From positions 1,612,001-1,676,000 of the forward strand of contig NC_009922.1 of the NCBI RefSeq assembly GCF_000018325.1: a stretch of DNA of 64,000 nucleotides, read 5' to 3'. The position numbers and the translations under genes are program-made. This document shows, piece by piece, positions 53,519 to 62,537 of this stretch. This DNA is from Alkaliphilus oremlandii OhILAs. Its GTDB lineage: Bacteria > Bacillota > Clostridia > Peptostreptococcales > Natronincolaceae. The notes beneath the pieces are model-generated. The model saw only the letters and a program-made list of their open reading frames with translations. It was not told the DNA's origin and ran no database searches. Position 1 is the stretch's first letter; the number at the start of each line of letters is the position of its first letter.

Positions 53519-53536
53519 CTGTTTGCTCAAAATATT

Positions 53537-54952
53537 TTATTCCTGTATCACTTCTCCGTTTAATGAAAATGTCCTACATTCTACAATACGAACATTCACT
53601 AGTTTACCGATTAAAGATTCATCGCCACTGAAGTTTACAAGCTTATTTTGTCTCGTTCTACCCATCAATTTATTTGAATCGGTTTTGCTAGGGCCTTCCA
53701 CTAAAACTTCTACCACTTTATTGAGATAACTTTGATTAATCTCTGCACTAATTTCATTTACTTTATCTAGTAATCGACTAAATCTTTCCTGCTTCACCTT
53801 TTCATCGATTTGGTTTTGCATCTTTGCTGCAGGTGTACCTTCACGTATGGAATATAAGAAAGTATACGCTGAGTCATATCGCGCTTCTTGTACAATATCC
53901 AATGTATCTTGAAAATCCTCTTCCGTTTCTCCAGGAAAACCAACAATAATATCCGTAGTCAATCCGATGTTTGGAATCCTATCCTTTAACTTTTTAACGA
54001 TGGATAAATAATTTTCCTTGGTATATTTTCTATTCATGGCTTTTAAGATCTGATTACTACCGGATTGGAACGGTAGATGGAAATGTTCACAAACCTTGTC
54101 GCATTCGGCGATTGCATCAATTAATCGTTCGGATAAATCCTTAGGATGAGAAGTCATAAAACGAATACGTTCAATTCCATCAATTTTATTAAGCGCTCTC
54201 AATAAATCTGCAAAATCGATCGGATGTTCTAAGGTTTTTCCATAAGAGTTTACGTTTTGACCCAGTAGCGTAATCTCTTTTGTGCCGTTATTCGCTAAAT
54301 CCGTCGCCTCTCTAATAATATCTGCCACTTCCCTGCTACGCTCTCTTCCTCTTGTATAAGGCACGATGCAATAAGTACAGAAATTGTTACAGCCGTACAT
54401 AATATTAATGAATCCTTTTAAATCGTATTTTCTATTCGCAGGTAGACCTTCTACAATCCCAGTTTCTTCATCCCATACTTCGATGAACATTCCTTCTGTT
54501 TCCATGGATCTAGATAAAAGTTCTGGAAATCGATATAAGTTATGGGTTCCAAAAACCAAATCTACATGTCGATATTTCCTTTTGATCTCTTTTACAACCT
54601 GTGGTTGCTGCATCATACACCCACACACTGCTATAATTAAATCTTCATTTTTTTTCTTTAGTGCCTTTAAGGCCCCTATATTGCCATATACCTTTAATTC
54701 TGCATTCTCTCTTACACAACAGGTATTATATATAATTAAATTTGCTTCTTCCTTATTTGTTGTAATGCTGTATCCCATATTTTCCAACATACCAGATAAG
54801 GTCTCTGAGTCGTGCTCATTCATCTGACAACCATAGGTTGTAATCATATATTTTTTATTTTTTCCACGATTATATATTTTGAGTTCTTCAATAATGTCAC
54901 TTTGTTTTTTTATTTTTTCTGGTGAAACAACTACCTTTGCCCTTTTACTCAT
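53537..54952 (-). CDS. miaB: tRNA methylthiotransferase MiaB
   Basis: 471-residue radical-SAM methylthiotransferase that converts i6A37 to ms2i6A37. The UPF0004 domain has three cluster Cys (Cys42, Cys78, Cys112), the radical-SAM Cys188, Cys192 and Cys195 lie in GCNNFCTYCIVPYTRGRERS, and a C-terminal TRAM domain closes it (VVEVLVEGPSKTDSNKLMGR). The early extension of about 35 residues is typical of Firmicute MiaB. AGGAGG precedes ATG. Confidence 0.97.
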   Translation of the reverse strand: MSKRAKVVVSPEKIKKQSDIIEELKIYNRGKNKKYMITTYGCQMNEHDSETLSGMLENMGYSITTNKEEANLIIYNTCCVRENAELKVYGNIGALKALKKKNEDLIIAVCGCMMQQPQVVKEIKRKYRHVDLVFGTHNLYRFPELLSRSMETEGMFIEVWDEETGIVEGLPANRKYDLKGFINIMYGCNNFCTYCIVPYTRGRERSREVADIIREATDLANNGTKEITLLGQNVNSYGKTLEHPIDFADLLRALNKIDGIERIRFMTSHPKDLSERLIDAIAECDKVCEHFHLPFQSGSNQILKAMNRKYTKENYLSIVKKLKDRIPNIGLTTDIIVGFPGETEEDFQDTLDIVQEARYDSAYTFLYSIREGTPAAKMQNQIDEKVKQERFSRLLDKVNEISAEINQSYLNKVVEVLVEGPSKTDSNKLMGRTRQNKLVNFSGDESLIGKLVNVRIVECRTFSLNGEVIQE

Positions 54953-55036
54953 TATTATCCTCCTAGTTTTCTACGCATATTGCTCTATAACAACTGTATT
55001 CAGCTATAGACAATTATACATGAATCCCCTGGATTT

Positions 55037-55666
55037 TTAAAGTAAACTTTTTTGCTTTTTCATTGGTTTGAAAATCCTGCTGAATATAGAAGTTCTTTGC
55101 GTTTCGATCTGTTTCAATCTATCTTTCAATTCAGCTACTTCATAGGATTTTTCTTTCACCTTTAATTTCAACTTAGCATTTTCACAGATCAAGATATCTT
55201 TATCCTTCATCTTATCAGACCCACTTAATTGTAGCAATAACTCCTCTACCTTTTCTTTTAACTTCTCTATTTCATTTTTATAGTTATACTGCTCCAATAC
55301 GGCAATAATTTCATCCTTAGAATTTATATGGAAACTTTCTGTGGAAATAATGCCTTCATCAAGGTCATTGGCATGATTCTGATCCTCAACTTCACTGATA
55401 CCATTAATTTTATTAAAATCTTCTTCAATATTTATATCTTTGGATTTCAATAACTTTTTGATTTCCTTATTAGACGAACCTTTTTCCTGTAAGCTTTTAA
55501 TATATAAAAATAGATTAATTTCTTTCTTCGTAAAATATCTTCGAGCATTTTCACTTCTAGGAATATTTAGATTGAATTCTTTTTCATAAAAACGGATTAC
55601 ATGCGGTTTAAATCCAGTATACTCAGCTACTTGGCTGATAGAATACGTTTCTTCTTTACTCAACAT
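55037..55666 (-). CDS. MerR-like HTH protein with coiled-coil and basic tail
   Basis: 209 residues. The N-terminus is a MerR-type winged helix (YSISQVAEYTGFKPHVIRFYEKEF, residues 7-30, then RRYFTKKEINLFLYIKSLQE). A charged linker follows, then a coiled coil (about 120-195) and a basic, partly hydrophobic tail (IFSRIFKPMKKQKSLL). It lacks the Cys or drug-binding module of metal and multidrug sensors. The plan is reminiscent of chromosome-anchoring RacA, but I cannot show homology. It stands alone between the M42 operon and miaB. Confidence 0.75.
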   Translation of the reverse strand: MLSKEETYSISQVAEYTGFKPHVIRFYEKEFNLNIPRSENARRYFTKKEINLFLYIKSLQEKGSSNKEIKKLLKSKDINIEEDFNKINGISEVEDQNHANDLDEGIISTESFHINSKDEIIAVLEQYNYKNEIEKLKEKVEELLLQLSGSDKMKDKDILICENAKLKLKVKEKSYEVAELKDRLKQIETQRTSIFSRIFKPMKKQKSLL

Positions 55667-55790
55667 TATCTTCCCCTCCTATTGATATTTTCAATAGAGA
55701 GACTTCAATTCCCTTTATGCTATACCATAAATCGTAAAACAAATTCTATCAATAGTAAAAAAATTTCTATTTCATTCTGCATAGGAATAC

Positions 55791-55826
55791 AAAAAGAGAT
55801 ATAATTTTAAAATTATATCTCTTTTT
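55791..55826. terminator. 36-base perfect palindrome terminator
   Basis: Eighteen bases from 55791 are followed by their exact reverse complement to 55826, with AAAAA on one end and TTTTT on the other. It lies just beyond the stop codon of the last M42 gene and can act in both directions. Confidence 0.85.
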
Positions 55827-55831
55827 CTACA

Positions 55832-56827
55832 TTAAATTTCTTCTTCTAGTATCTTTATGGATAAATTGATGGTTTGCTTTACATCGGATAGTGAAACCAT
55901 TTCACAAGTACTATGAATATATCTTGTTGGGATGGATAGTACCCCAGATGGAACACCGCTTCTAGTCAAGTGAATTGCTCCAGAGTCTGTACCTCCAAAC
56001 TCAAGAACCTCCAATTGATATGGTATAGAATGTTTTTTTGCGTTATCAATCATCAAGTTTTTCACTTTTGGATGACAAAGAATCGAATTATCTTTTACTT
56101 TTACAGCGGGGCCATGGCCTAATTGAACAGCCATCGGTCTCGCCTTCGGTGTATCTCCAGTAGCTGTAACATCGAAGGATATTGCCACATCTGGTTCTAT
56201 TGCATATCCAGCAGTTTTAGCACCTCTCGTTCCAACTTCCTCTTGAACGGTGAATACAAAATAAATATCATTTTTAGAACTTTTCATTGTTTTTAGAATC
56301 TCTATCATGATATAGCACCCAATTCGATCATCCAGCGCTGGTGCAATCATATGGCGATCGTCCACGATCACCTCACTGTAATATACACATACATCCCCGA
56401 TGGAGACTCTTTCTTCAGCTTCTTCCTTAGAAGTTGCACCAATATCAATAAATAATTTGTCCAGAGTTAAATCCTTTAAACTGTCTATTTTTTCGCATCC
56501 GATGACACCAATCGTGCCATTTTCAAAGATTACCCTTTGAGAATATGTAACCGCAGGAGATATACCACCGATGTTCGTAAATCGAAGAAAACCTTTATCG
56601 TCAACATATGTTACCATTAATGCAATTTGATCCATATGGCCAGCTAAAAGAACCTTCTTGCCTGTTCCTTTTTTTCTTACGATTAGATTGCCCAGTGCAT
56701 CAGTATAAATTTCATCTGCGTAGGGTTCTACTTCTTTCTTAATAAGCTGACAAATTCTAGTTTCATTTCCAGCAGGAGAGTAAGTACTGACGATTTTTTT
56801 CAGTAGATCTATATTCAAATTTTCCAT
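55832..56827 (-). CDS. M42-family metallo-aminopeptidase (third of three)
   Basis: 331-residue M42 peptidase (TET-like/YsdC family), a co-catalytic metal enzyme that trims peptides, often as a dodecamer. Metal and catalytic positions seen are AGHMDQIALMV, APALDDRIGCY, VQEEVGTRGA (catalytic Glu and ligand), DVTATGD and the final His in IPTRYIHSTCEM. It shares one base of its start with the stop of the gene before (TAATG). All active-site residues are present. Confidence 0.93.
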   Translation of the reverse strand: MENLNIDLLKKIVSTYSPAGNETRICQLIKKEVEPYADEIYTDALGNLIVRKKGTGKKVLLAGHMDQIALMVTYVDDKGFLRFTNIGGISPAVTYSQRVIFENGTIGVIGCEKIDSLKDLTLDKLFIDIGATSKEEAEERVSIGDVCVYYSEVIVDDRHMIAPALDDRIGCYIMIEILKTMKSSKNDIYFVFTVQEEVGTRGAKTAGYAIEPDVAISFDVTATGDTPKARPMAVQLGHGPAVKVKDNSILCHPKVKNLMIDNAKKHSIPYQLEVLEFGGTDSGAIHLTRSGVPSGVLSIPTRYIHSTCEMVSLSDVKQTINLSIKILEEEI

Positions 56828-57849
56828 TATTGTAATCCCCTTTCACGAATTCGATCTATAAACGTAAATAAAAGCTTCTTGCAATTCTCATAATCATCTT
56901 TACTGAGCACAGATACAGGAGAGTGGATATATCTACAAGGAACCGCTATAGATACACAGGGTGTTCCTGATTTCGCTGTATGAAATTTTCCAGCATCGTT
57001 TCCACCAAAGGTGGATCTGCGATATTGCCAAGGAATATTAGCATCCTTTGCAGTTTCAACCACCATATCCACAAACTTTCTATTGTAAACAGAACTTCTA
57101 TCCATCAATGAAATAGCAGGACCTTTATCTAGAGCCGTCACCTGCATATGGGGTTCTACATTGGATACATCAGAGCATGTGGTGCCCTCTAAAACAATAA
57201 CTAAATCTGCATCGATTTGATTTGCTGCAACCTCTGCACCGCGCAAACCGATCTCCTCCTGTACAGTAAACACACCGATGATATCCATATCTACATCACT
57301 TTGTAGCAGTTCTATGAGTATACTACAGGCTACTCGATTATCCAAGGCTTTGGCTTTAATACGATTTTTGCCAAACGCTACATATTCACTGTAAAAACCG
57401 ATGTAATCTCCTACATGTACTAATTTTTCTGCCTCTGTCTTGCTTGTGCAGCCAATGTCAATGTATAGATCATCGATGGATAAAGCTCTTTTTCTCTCAT
57501 CCGGTCTTTGTAAATGAATGGCTTTTGCTCCAATCACGCCATTTATTTTATTTTTTCCAACAAGAACTTGTTTCGATACCAATATTCTCGCATCAATACC
57601 GCCAATAGCAGCAAATTTAATCAAACCATCCCCATCAATTCCCTTGATAATAAAGCCAACCTCATCCATATGCGCGGTTACAGCAATGGTCGTATCGCCT
57701 TTGATTCCTTTTTTATATGCGATGATATTCCCCATGGTATCTATTTTCAAGCGATCCACATGTTCCTTGATTTCAGATAAAATTAGATCTCTTACCTCTT
57801 TTTCGTCCCCAGAAACGCCCATTGCATCAGTTAATCTTTTTAATAACAT
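56827..57849 (-). CDS. M42-family metallo-aminopeptidase (second of three)
   Basis: 340-residue paralogue. Landmarks are TAHMDEVGFII, KALDNRVACSI, VQEEIGLRGA, VLEGTTCSD and VPCRYIHSP. Relative to its neighbours it has Asn after the bridging Asp (ALDNR) and Glu rather than Asp at the ligand before the TTCSD segment, variations tolerated in the family but suggestive of altered specificity. It overlaps the first gene by 10 bases; GGAGGAG lies inside the end of that gene. Confidence 0.93.
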   Translation of the reverse strand: MLLKRLTDAMGVSGDEKEVRDLILSEIKEHVDRLKIDTMGNIIAYKKGIKGDTTIAVTAHMDEVGFIIKGIDGDGLIKFAAIGGIDARILVSKQVLVGKNKINGVIGAKAIHLQRPDERKRALSIDDLYIDIGCTSKTEAEKLVHVGDYIGFYSEYVAFGKNRIKAKALDNRVACSILIELLQSDVDMDIIGVFTVQEEIGLRGAEVAANQIDADLVIVLEGTTCSDVSNVEPHMQVTALDKGPAISLMDRSSVYNRKFVDMVVETAKDANIPWQYRRSTFGGNDAGKFHTAKSGTPCVSIAVPCRYIHSPVSVLSKDDYENCKKLLFTFIDRIRERGLQ

Positions 57850-58892
57850 AAGAACTCCTCCATCTCAATTTCATTTAACGCAACAATAAAATTGGCAAGT
57901 AATTTTCCTGTCTTTTCGATATCTGATAAACTGATGGTCTCCACAGATGTATGCATATATCTTAGAGGGATTGATAAAACACCTGTGGCAATCCCAGATC
58001 GACTTACCTGCATTGGCCAAGCGTCCGTACCAGAAGTACCAGGAGCAACCTCAATTTGGTAATCGATATACTCATCAATTGCAACTTGCTTTATTTTATT
58101 AAATATATTTGGATGAATATTGGGCCCTACTGTAATTGCAGGACCTTTTCCAAGCTCGATGGCATCGTATTGGCTCAATTCCGGAGTCTTACCAAAGCCT
58201 ACATCTACTGCTATTCCAATCTGAGGTTCGATCGTATAAGAGGATGTAATCGCTCCTCTAGTTCCTACTTCCTCTTGCACAGTAGCAACAACATAAACAT
58301 CTGCTTCATGCTTTACATTGCTTAACTTTTTTAGGCATGCCAATAATGAGGCGATGCCTGCACGGTCATCCAGTGCTTTTCCAGAAATCCAATCATTTTG
58401 TAATTTGAGCAAATTTCTTTTAATTGTAATAACATCTCCAACTTGAACGAGATCCAGCAGGTTTTCTTTTGTAAATCCTGTATCGATTAATAGGTCTTCT
58501 ATTTCAAGAGCATTTCTTCTTTCCTCTTCGGTGGTGATATGAGGTGGCTTCACTCCGATAACACCGTAAATTTTTTCTTTTCCATGAATAATAACCTCTT
58601 GACATAAAAGTGTACGCTGATCTACACCACCAATATTGGTAAATTGGATGAAACCATTTTCATCAATATTTTTGACCATTAAACCAATTTCATCTAAATG
58701 ACCAGTTAACATAATACTTTTACCGTTGCCTAAAGTTCCTCTCTTTAGTCCAATAATATTCCCTAAGGAATCCTCCTGAACGTCATCGCAATATTCTGTG
58801 AAATAAGCTTTTACCTTTTCTCTTACTTCAGCTTCATGTCCAGAAACGCCTGATGTTTCTGTCAAGTTCTTAAGTATTTCTTCTAAATACAT
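57840..58892 (-). CDS. M42-family metallo-aminopeptidase (first of three)
   Basis: Predicted 350 residues. Family landmarks are TGHLDEIGLMV, KALDDRAGIAS, VQEEVGTRGAITS, AVDVGFGKTPE and IPLRYMHTSVE, so metal ligands and the catalytic Glu are all present. ATG at 58892 is chosen because AAGGAGG lies six bases upstream; TTG at 58898 touches that site. First gene of a three-gene overlapping M42 operon, starting 13 bases after cheR. Confidence 0.93.
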   Translation of the reverse strand: MYLEEILKNLTETSGVSGHEAEVREKVKAYFTEYCDDVQEDSLGNIIGLKRGTLGNGKSIMLTGHLDEIGLMVKNIDENGFIQFTNIGGVDQRTLLCQEVIIHGKEKIYGVIGVKPPHITTEEERRNALEIEDLLIDTGFTKENLLDLVQVGDVITIKRNLLKLQNDWISGKALDDRAGIASLLACLKKLSNVKHEADVYVVATVQEEVGTRGAITSSYTIEPQIGIAVDVGFGKTPELSQYDAIELGKGPAITVGPNIHPNIFNKIKQVAIDEYIDYQIEVAPGTSGTDAWPMQVSRSGIATGVLSIPLRYMHTSVETISLSDIEKTGKLLANFIVALNEIEMEEFLCY

Positions 58893-58904
58893 ATTCAACC
58901 TCCT

Positions 58905-59678
58905 TTATTTAGCCTTCTTATAGAAGAAGGTTTTTACTGGTGCTAAGTTGTACCGATTTGGCAATATGATTTGTTCTGTACTTCCTACAAAAAGAACCCC
59001 TTCACTACTCAAGGAATCGTGAAATTTTTTGTACATTATATTTTTTGCTTCTTCTGTAAAGTAGATCATTACATTTCTACATAGAATCAAATCGCACTGA
59101 TTTGGATATTCATCTTCAAGCAGATTAAATTTTTTAAATGAAACTTGATTTTTTATCTCATCCTTTATTTTATAGGTCCCATTGAGCTTAGTAAAAAATA
59201 AATCTATAAATTGTTTCGGTAAATTATCCAAGCTTTTTTCTGAATAAACACCTTGCTTCGCTTTATTTAAAGCACCCTCGTCGATATCCGTTGCCAAGAC
59301 AGAAATCTGACTGAGGGGAAAAAACTTTGTCAGTAGCATTACCAGAGAATAGGGCTCCTCTCCAGTCGAACAGGCAGAACTCCAAATTTTTATCTTGGAT
59401 TTTGATTTTAATAGATTCGGTATGATTGTACTCTCTAGTATTTCCCACTGCTGAGGGTTCCTATAAAATTCAGATACATTGATGGTTAAATAATTGATAA
59501 ATTCATCCATGAGCTTTTTATTGCTGCTGATCGCATCGAAATAAGTATCATACGATGAAAAATTATTCCGTGTGATCAAAGATTCTATTCTTCGTTTCAT
59601 TTGACGTTCTTTATAACTGTTTAAATCAATTCCAGTTTTTTTATAGATTTTACTCTTAAAACCTTCATAGCCTTCCAT
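58905..59678 (-). CDS. cheR: Chemotaxis protein methyltransferase CheR
   Basis: 257-residue CheR, which methylates glutamates of chemoreceptors with S-adenosylmethionine. An N-terminal helical domain (KTGIDLNSYKERQMKRRI) precedes the Rossmann domain with WSSACSTGEEPYSLVM, LATDIDEGALNKAK and LCRNVMIYF; NVSEFYRNPQQW is another signature. It lies far from the che operon at 1-1877 and directly ahead of the M42 operon. AGGGGGAA precedes the ATG. The S1 gene terminator separates it from rpsA. Confidence 0.95.
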   Translation of the reverse strand: MEGYEGFKSKIYKKTGIDLNSYKERQMKRRIESLITRNNFSSYDTYFDAISSNKKLMDEFINYLTINVSEFYRNPQQWEILESTIIPNLLKSKSKIKIWSSACSTGEEPYSLVMLLTKFFPLSQISVLATDIDEGALNKAKQGVYSEKSLDNLPKQFIDLFFTKLNGTYKIKDEIKNQVSFKKFNLLEDEYPNQCDLILCRNVMIYFTEEAKNIMYKKFHDSLSSEGVLFVGSTEQIILPNRYNLAPVKTFFYKKAK

Positions 59679-59742
59679 AAGTAATTCCCCCTAGACTATA
59701 TTTTGAAATTAAAGCAATGATTGGAAATTATAGTATATTGTA

Positions 59743-59773
59743 AAAAATAAAGAGTCAAAGACTCTTTATTTTT
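59743..59773. terminator. Terminator between the S1 gene and cheR
   Basis: Fourteen-base perfect stem, 59743-59756 with 59760-59773, around an AAA loop, with T-rich ends on both strands. It overlaps the stop codon of the S1-domain gene. Confidence 0.88.
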
Positions 59774-60909
59774 TATTTGTTTTCTTCTAAAATTTCACCG
59801 ATTGTTGTCGGACTATTTTCAGCAACGTATTCAATTGCTTCTTCTTTTTCATCTGCTGCTGTGATGCTTAAGCTAATACGTTTTTCTTCAGGCTTTACAT
59901 CCAATACCTTTACTTTCACTTTTTGTCCAATGTGAAGCTCTTCTGAAGGTTTCGCAATATGTTTTTCGCTAATTTGCGAAATATGAACTAAACCATCTAA
60001 GCCTACCTCTAACTCTACAAATGCACCAAAGTCTACTAATCGCACTACTTTTCCTTCAACGATGCTTCCAATTGGATATTTTAGTTCGACATCATCCCAT
60101 GGTTGCTTTTGAGTTTGCTTTAAACCTAAAGATACTTTTCCTTTATCTTTATCAAAATCTAATACTACTACTTTAACAATATCTCCAATAGTCACTACTT
60201 CACTTGGATGCTTTACTCTACCCCAAGATAAATCAGAAATATGAACAAGACCATCGATTCCACCAATATCTACAAATGCACCAAAGTCTGTAATACGTTT
60301 TACTTCACCACTAATTTGCATTCCTTTATCTAGCTTTGAAAATAGCTCTACTTTTTTATGTTTATTCTCTTCTGCTAATACAACTTTTCTTGATAATACG
60401 GCTTTATTTCTCTTACGATCAATTTCCATTACTTTTGTAGTAAAGCTTTTTCCTTCAAAAGATTTTAGATTGTCAACAAAACGATCAGATAATTGACTTG
60501 CAGGTATAAAACAACGAACGCCACGAGCTATGGCTACCACACCGCCTTTTACAGCTTCGATTACTTTCGTTTCAACTAAGGATTCCGCTTCTTTAATTTT
60601 TTCAAGATCATCCCAACCCTTAGTTAAATCTACTCTTTTTTTAGAAAGTAATACGTTACCATCACCATCATCTAGACTTAGTACATATACTTTTATTTCG
60701 TCGCCTTCTTTAACAAGTTCTGAAGGTTGTACAGTTATATCATTAGATATTTCATCTTTAGGAATAATTCCATCGGATTTATAACCAACATTTACAAATA
60801 TCTCATTGTTCGTAACATTGATTACTTTACCACTAACAATTTCTCCTCTTCTAAGTCTTACCATCGATTTTTCTATTTCTTCCATTAAATTTTGCATATC
60901 ATTGCTCAC
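59773..60909 (-). CDS. rpsA: S1-domain RNA-binding protein (ribosomal protein S1 homologue)
   Basis: 378 residues with four S1 domains: about 20-90 (GEIVSGKVINVTNNEIFVNVG), 105-170, 190-260 (MQISGEVKRITDFGAFVDIG) and 275-345 (GSIVEGKVVRLVDFGAFVEL). The four-domain form is usual in Firmicutes and shorter than the six-domain enterobacterial S1. It may bind mRNA and the ribosome, though in low-GC Firmicutes it is often dispensable. Start GTG at 60909 follows TAGGAGG. It lies 23 bases after ispH; in many clostridia the two are one fused gene, here they are separate. Confidence 0.93.
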   Translation of the reverse strand: MSNDMQNLMEEIEKSMVRLRRGEIVSGKVINVTNNEIFVNVGYKSDGIIPKDEISNDITVQPSELVKEGDEIKVYVLSLDDGDGNVLLSKKRVDLTKGWDDLEKIKEAESLVETKVIEAVKGGVVAIARGVRCFIPASQLSDRFVDNLKSFEGKSFTTKVMEIDRKRNKAVLSRKVVLAEENKHKKVELFSKLDKGMQISGEVKRITDFGAFVDIGGIDGLVHISDLSWGRVKHPSEVVTIGDIVKVVVLDFDKDKGKVSLGLKQTQKQPWDDVELKYPIGSIVEGKVVRLVDFGAFVELEVGLDGLVHISQISEKHIAKPSEELHIGQKVKVKVLDVKPEEKRISLSITAADEKEEAIEYVAENSPTTIGEILEENK

Positions 60910-60932
60910 GTTAAAACCTCCTAAATAAATTA

Positions 60933-61772
60933 TTATAAATTGTTAATTCTATCAATTACTTCGTCAATGATCCATTTTGGTGTAGATGCTCCTGCTGTAA
61001 CACCTACGCTTTCGTAATTTTTTAATATATTCATGGGTATTTCACCAGCAGTTTCAATATGAAAGGTTGTGTCTGGTTTTTCTTGTTTACAAATTTCAAC
61101 TAGTTTCTGGGTATTCGAACTATGGTATCCACCTACTATAATCATGACATCTACTTCTTTTGCAAGGTTTCTAGCAGAATTCTGACGATCCCTTGTTGCA
61201 GAACAAATCGTATTAAACTTTAAAACATTATTCGATTTTTGTTCAATCATAGCCGTCAACTCAGTATATAAAGATGTTGAAATAGTCGTTTGTGCAACAA
61301 TACACAAATTATCTAAAAAAGGAATCCTATGAACATCGTCTTCGTTTTTAACAATGTGGGCTGTATTGTCACACCAGCCATTGATTCCAATGACCTCAGG
61401 ATGACTTGGATCCCCAATGATAACAATATGATATCCTTTTTTCTGATATTCTTCCACTATATTTTGGATCTTTCTCACGAAAGGACATGTAGCATCTACA
61501 AGATCAATCTTTTTTTCAGAAGCATCCTTGTACACGTCTTTAGGAACACCATGAGACCGAATGATCACTACGCCATCTTTCCCTGAATTTAAATCTGATA
61601 CAACTTTAATTCCATTCTCTTCAAGGTGACTGATGACTTGCTGATTATGAATAAGAGGACCTAGGGTGTAAATATCTTTTGAATCTTTATATTCTAACTC
61701 CTTAAAAGCAGTATCGATTGCTTTTTCTACTCCAAAACAAAACCCAGAATGATCTGCTACGACTACCTTCAT
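60933..61772 (-). CDS. ispH: 4-hydroxy-3-methylbut-2-enyl diphosphate reductase
   Basis: 279-residue [4Fe-4S] LytB/IspH, which makes IPP and DMAPP from HMBPP. Cluster ligands Cys12 (GFCFGV), Cys96 (VDATCPFV) and Cys190 (NTICSATRDRQ) are all visible, as are substrate His41, His74 and His124 and Glu126 in DPSHPEV. AGGAGG precedes the ATG. Completes the late MEP pathway with ispG at 12067. Confidence 0.97.
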   Translation of the reverse strand: MKVVVADHSGFCFGVEKAIDTAFKELEYKDSKDIYTLGPLIHNQQVISHLEENGIKVVSDLNSGKDGVVIIRSHGVPKDVYKDASEKKIDLVDATCPFVRKIQNIVEEYQKKGYHIVIIGDPSHPEVIGINGWCDNTAHIVKNEDDVHRIPFLDNLCIVAQTTISTSLYTELTAMIEQKSNNVLKFNTICSATRDRQNSARNLAKEVDVMIIVGGYHSSNTQKLVEICKQEKPDTTFHIETAGEIPMNILKNYESVGVTAGASTPKWIIDEVIDRINNL

Positions 61773-61926
61773 TACTATCCTCCTATAGGTTTATAATATG
61801 AAATTAAACATACAACTTTAATATGATTCTACATAATATGCTAAAATCCTTCTTCATTAATAAGTATTTCCATATTTTTTTCTAATATAGATCCATCCGT
61901 TTTATTTTAAAAAATAGCAAGGATTG

Positions 61927-62535
61927 TTATAATTTTTCTACGGATGTATTTTCTTCATGAATTAAATTTTTGATGTGATTCAACACATTTTGGCTTAGTA
62001 ACTGATACTCTTCTGTAGAAACTTTTTGTCCATAATAACTAGAAAAATCAATTGGTTCGCCAATAATAACTTTTACTTTACTAAATATCTTATAGTTTGC
62101 TATGATAGCTACAGGAATAACCGGACTCTCAGATTTGATAGCGATCATCGCAAGACCTGCTTTCGCCTCCAGCATCTCTCCATTTTTACTTCTTGTACCC
62201 TCTGGAAATATTCCAAGTAATTCCCCAGATCTCAATATCTTTAAGGCGGATTTTATTGCACTTACATCGGCTCCACCTCTCTTCACAGGGAATACACCTA
62301 ATTTATTTAAAGCGGAAGCAAAAATTTTGTTTGAGAAAAGCTCTTCCTTCGCCATATAGTTTATTTTTCTTCGCAAACATGTGCCAATAATCACAGGATC
62401 CATCAGGCTAAAGTGATTCGAACACACGATAGATTTTCCTTCTAAGGGAATGTTTTCTTTACCAGAAATCTCAATTCTATAGATTAAATGAAGTAAAAAT
62501 TTAACCGTATTTCTTACCACTTTATAGAATAACAT
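61927..62535 (-). CDS. plsC: 1-acyl-sn-glycerol-3-phosphate acyltransferase
   Basis: 202-residue PlsC-type membrane acyltransferase that makes phosphatidate from lysophosphatidate. The catalytic His41-x4-Asp46 motif is NHFSLMD; FPVKRGG and FPEGTRSKNG follow, and VPVAI marks the fourth motif. Overlap-free, two bases after cmk, so translated together. Its product is the substrate of CdsA. Confidence 0.94.
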   Translation of the reverse strand: MLFYKVVRNTVKFLLHLIYRIEISGKENIPLEGKSIVCSNHFSLMDPVIIGTCLRRKINYMAKEELFSNKIFASALNKLGVFPVKRGGADVSAIKSALKILRSGELLGIFPEGTRSKNGEMLEAKAGLAMIAIKSESPVIPVAIIANYKIFSKVKVIIGEPIDFSSYYGQKVSTEEYQLLSQNVLNHIKNLIHEENTSVEKL

Positions 62536-62537
62536 GG

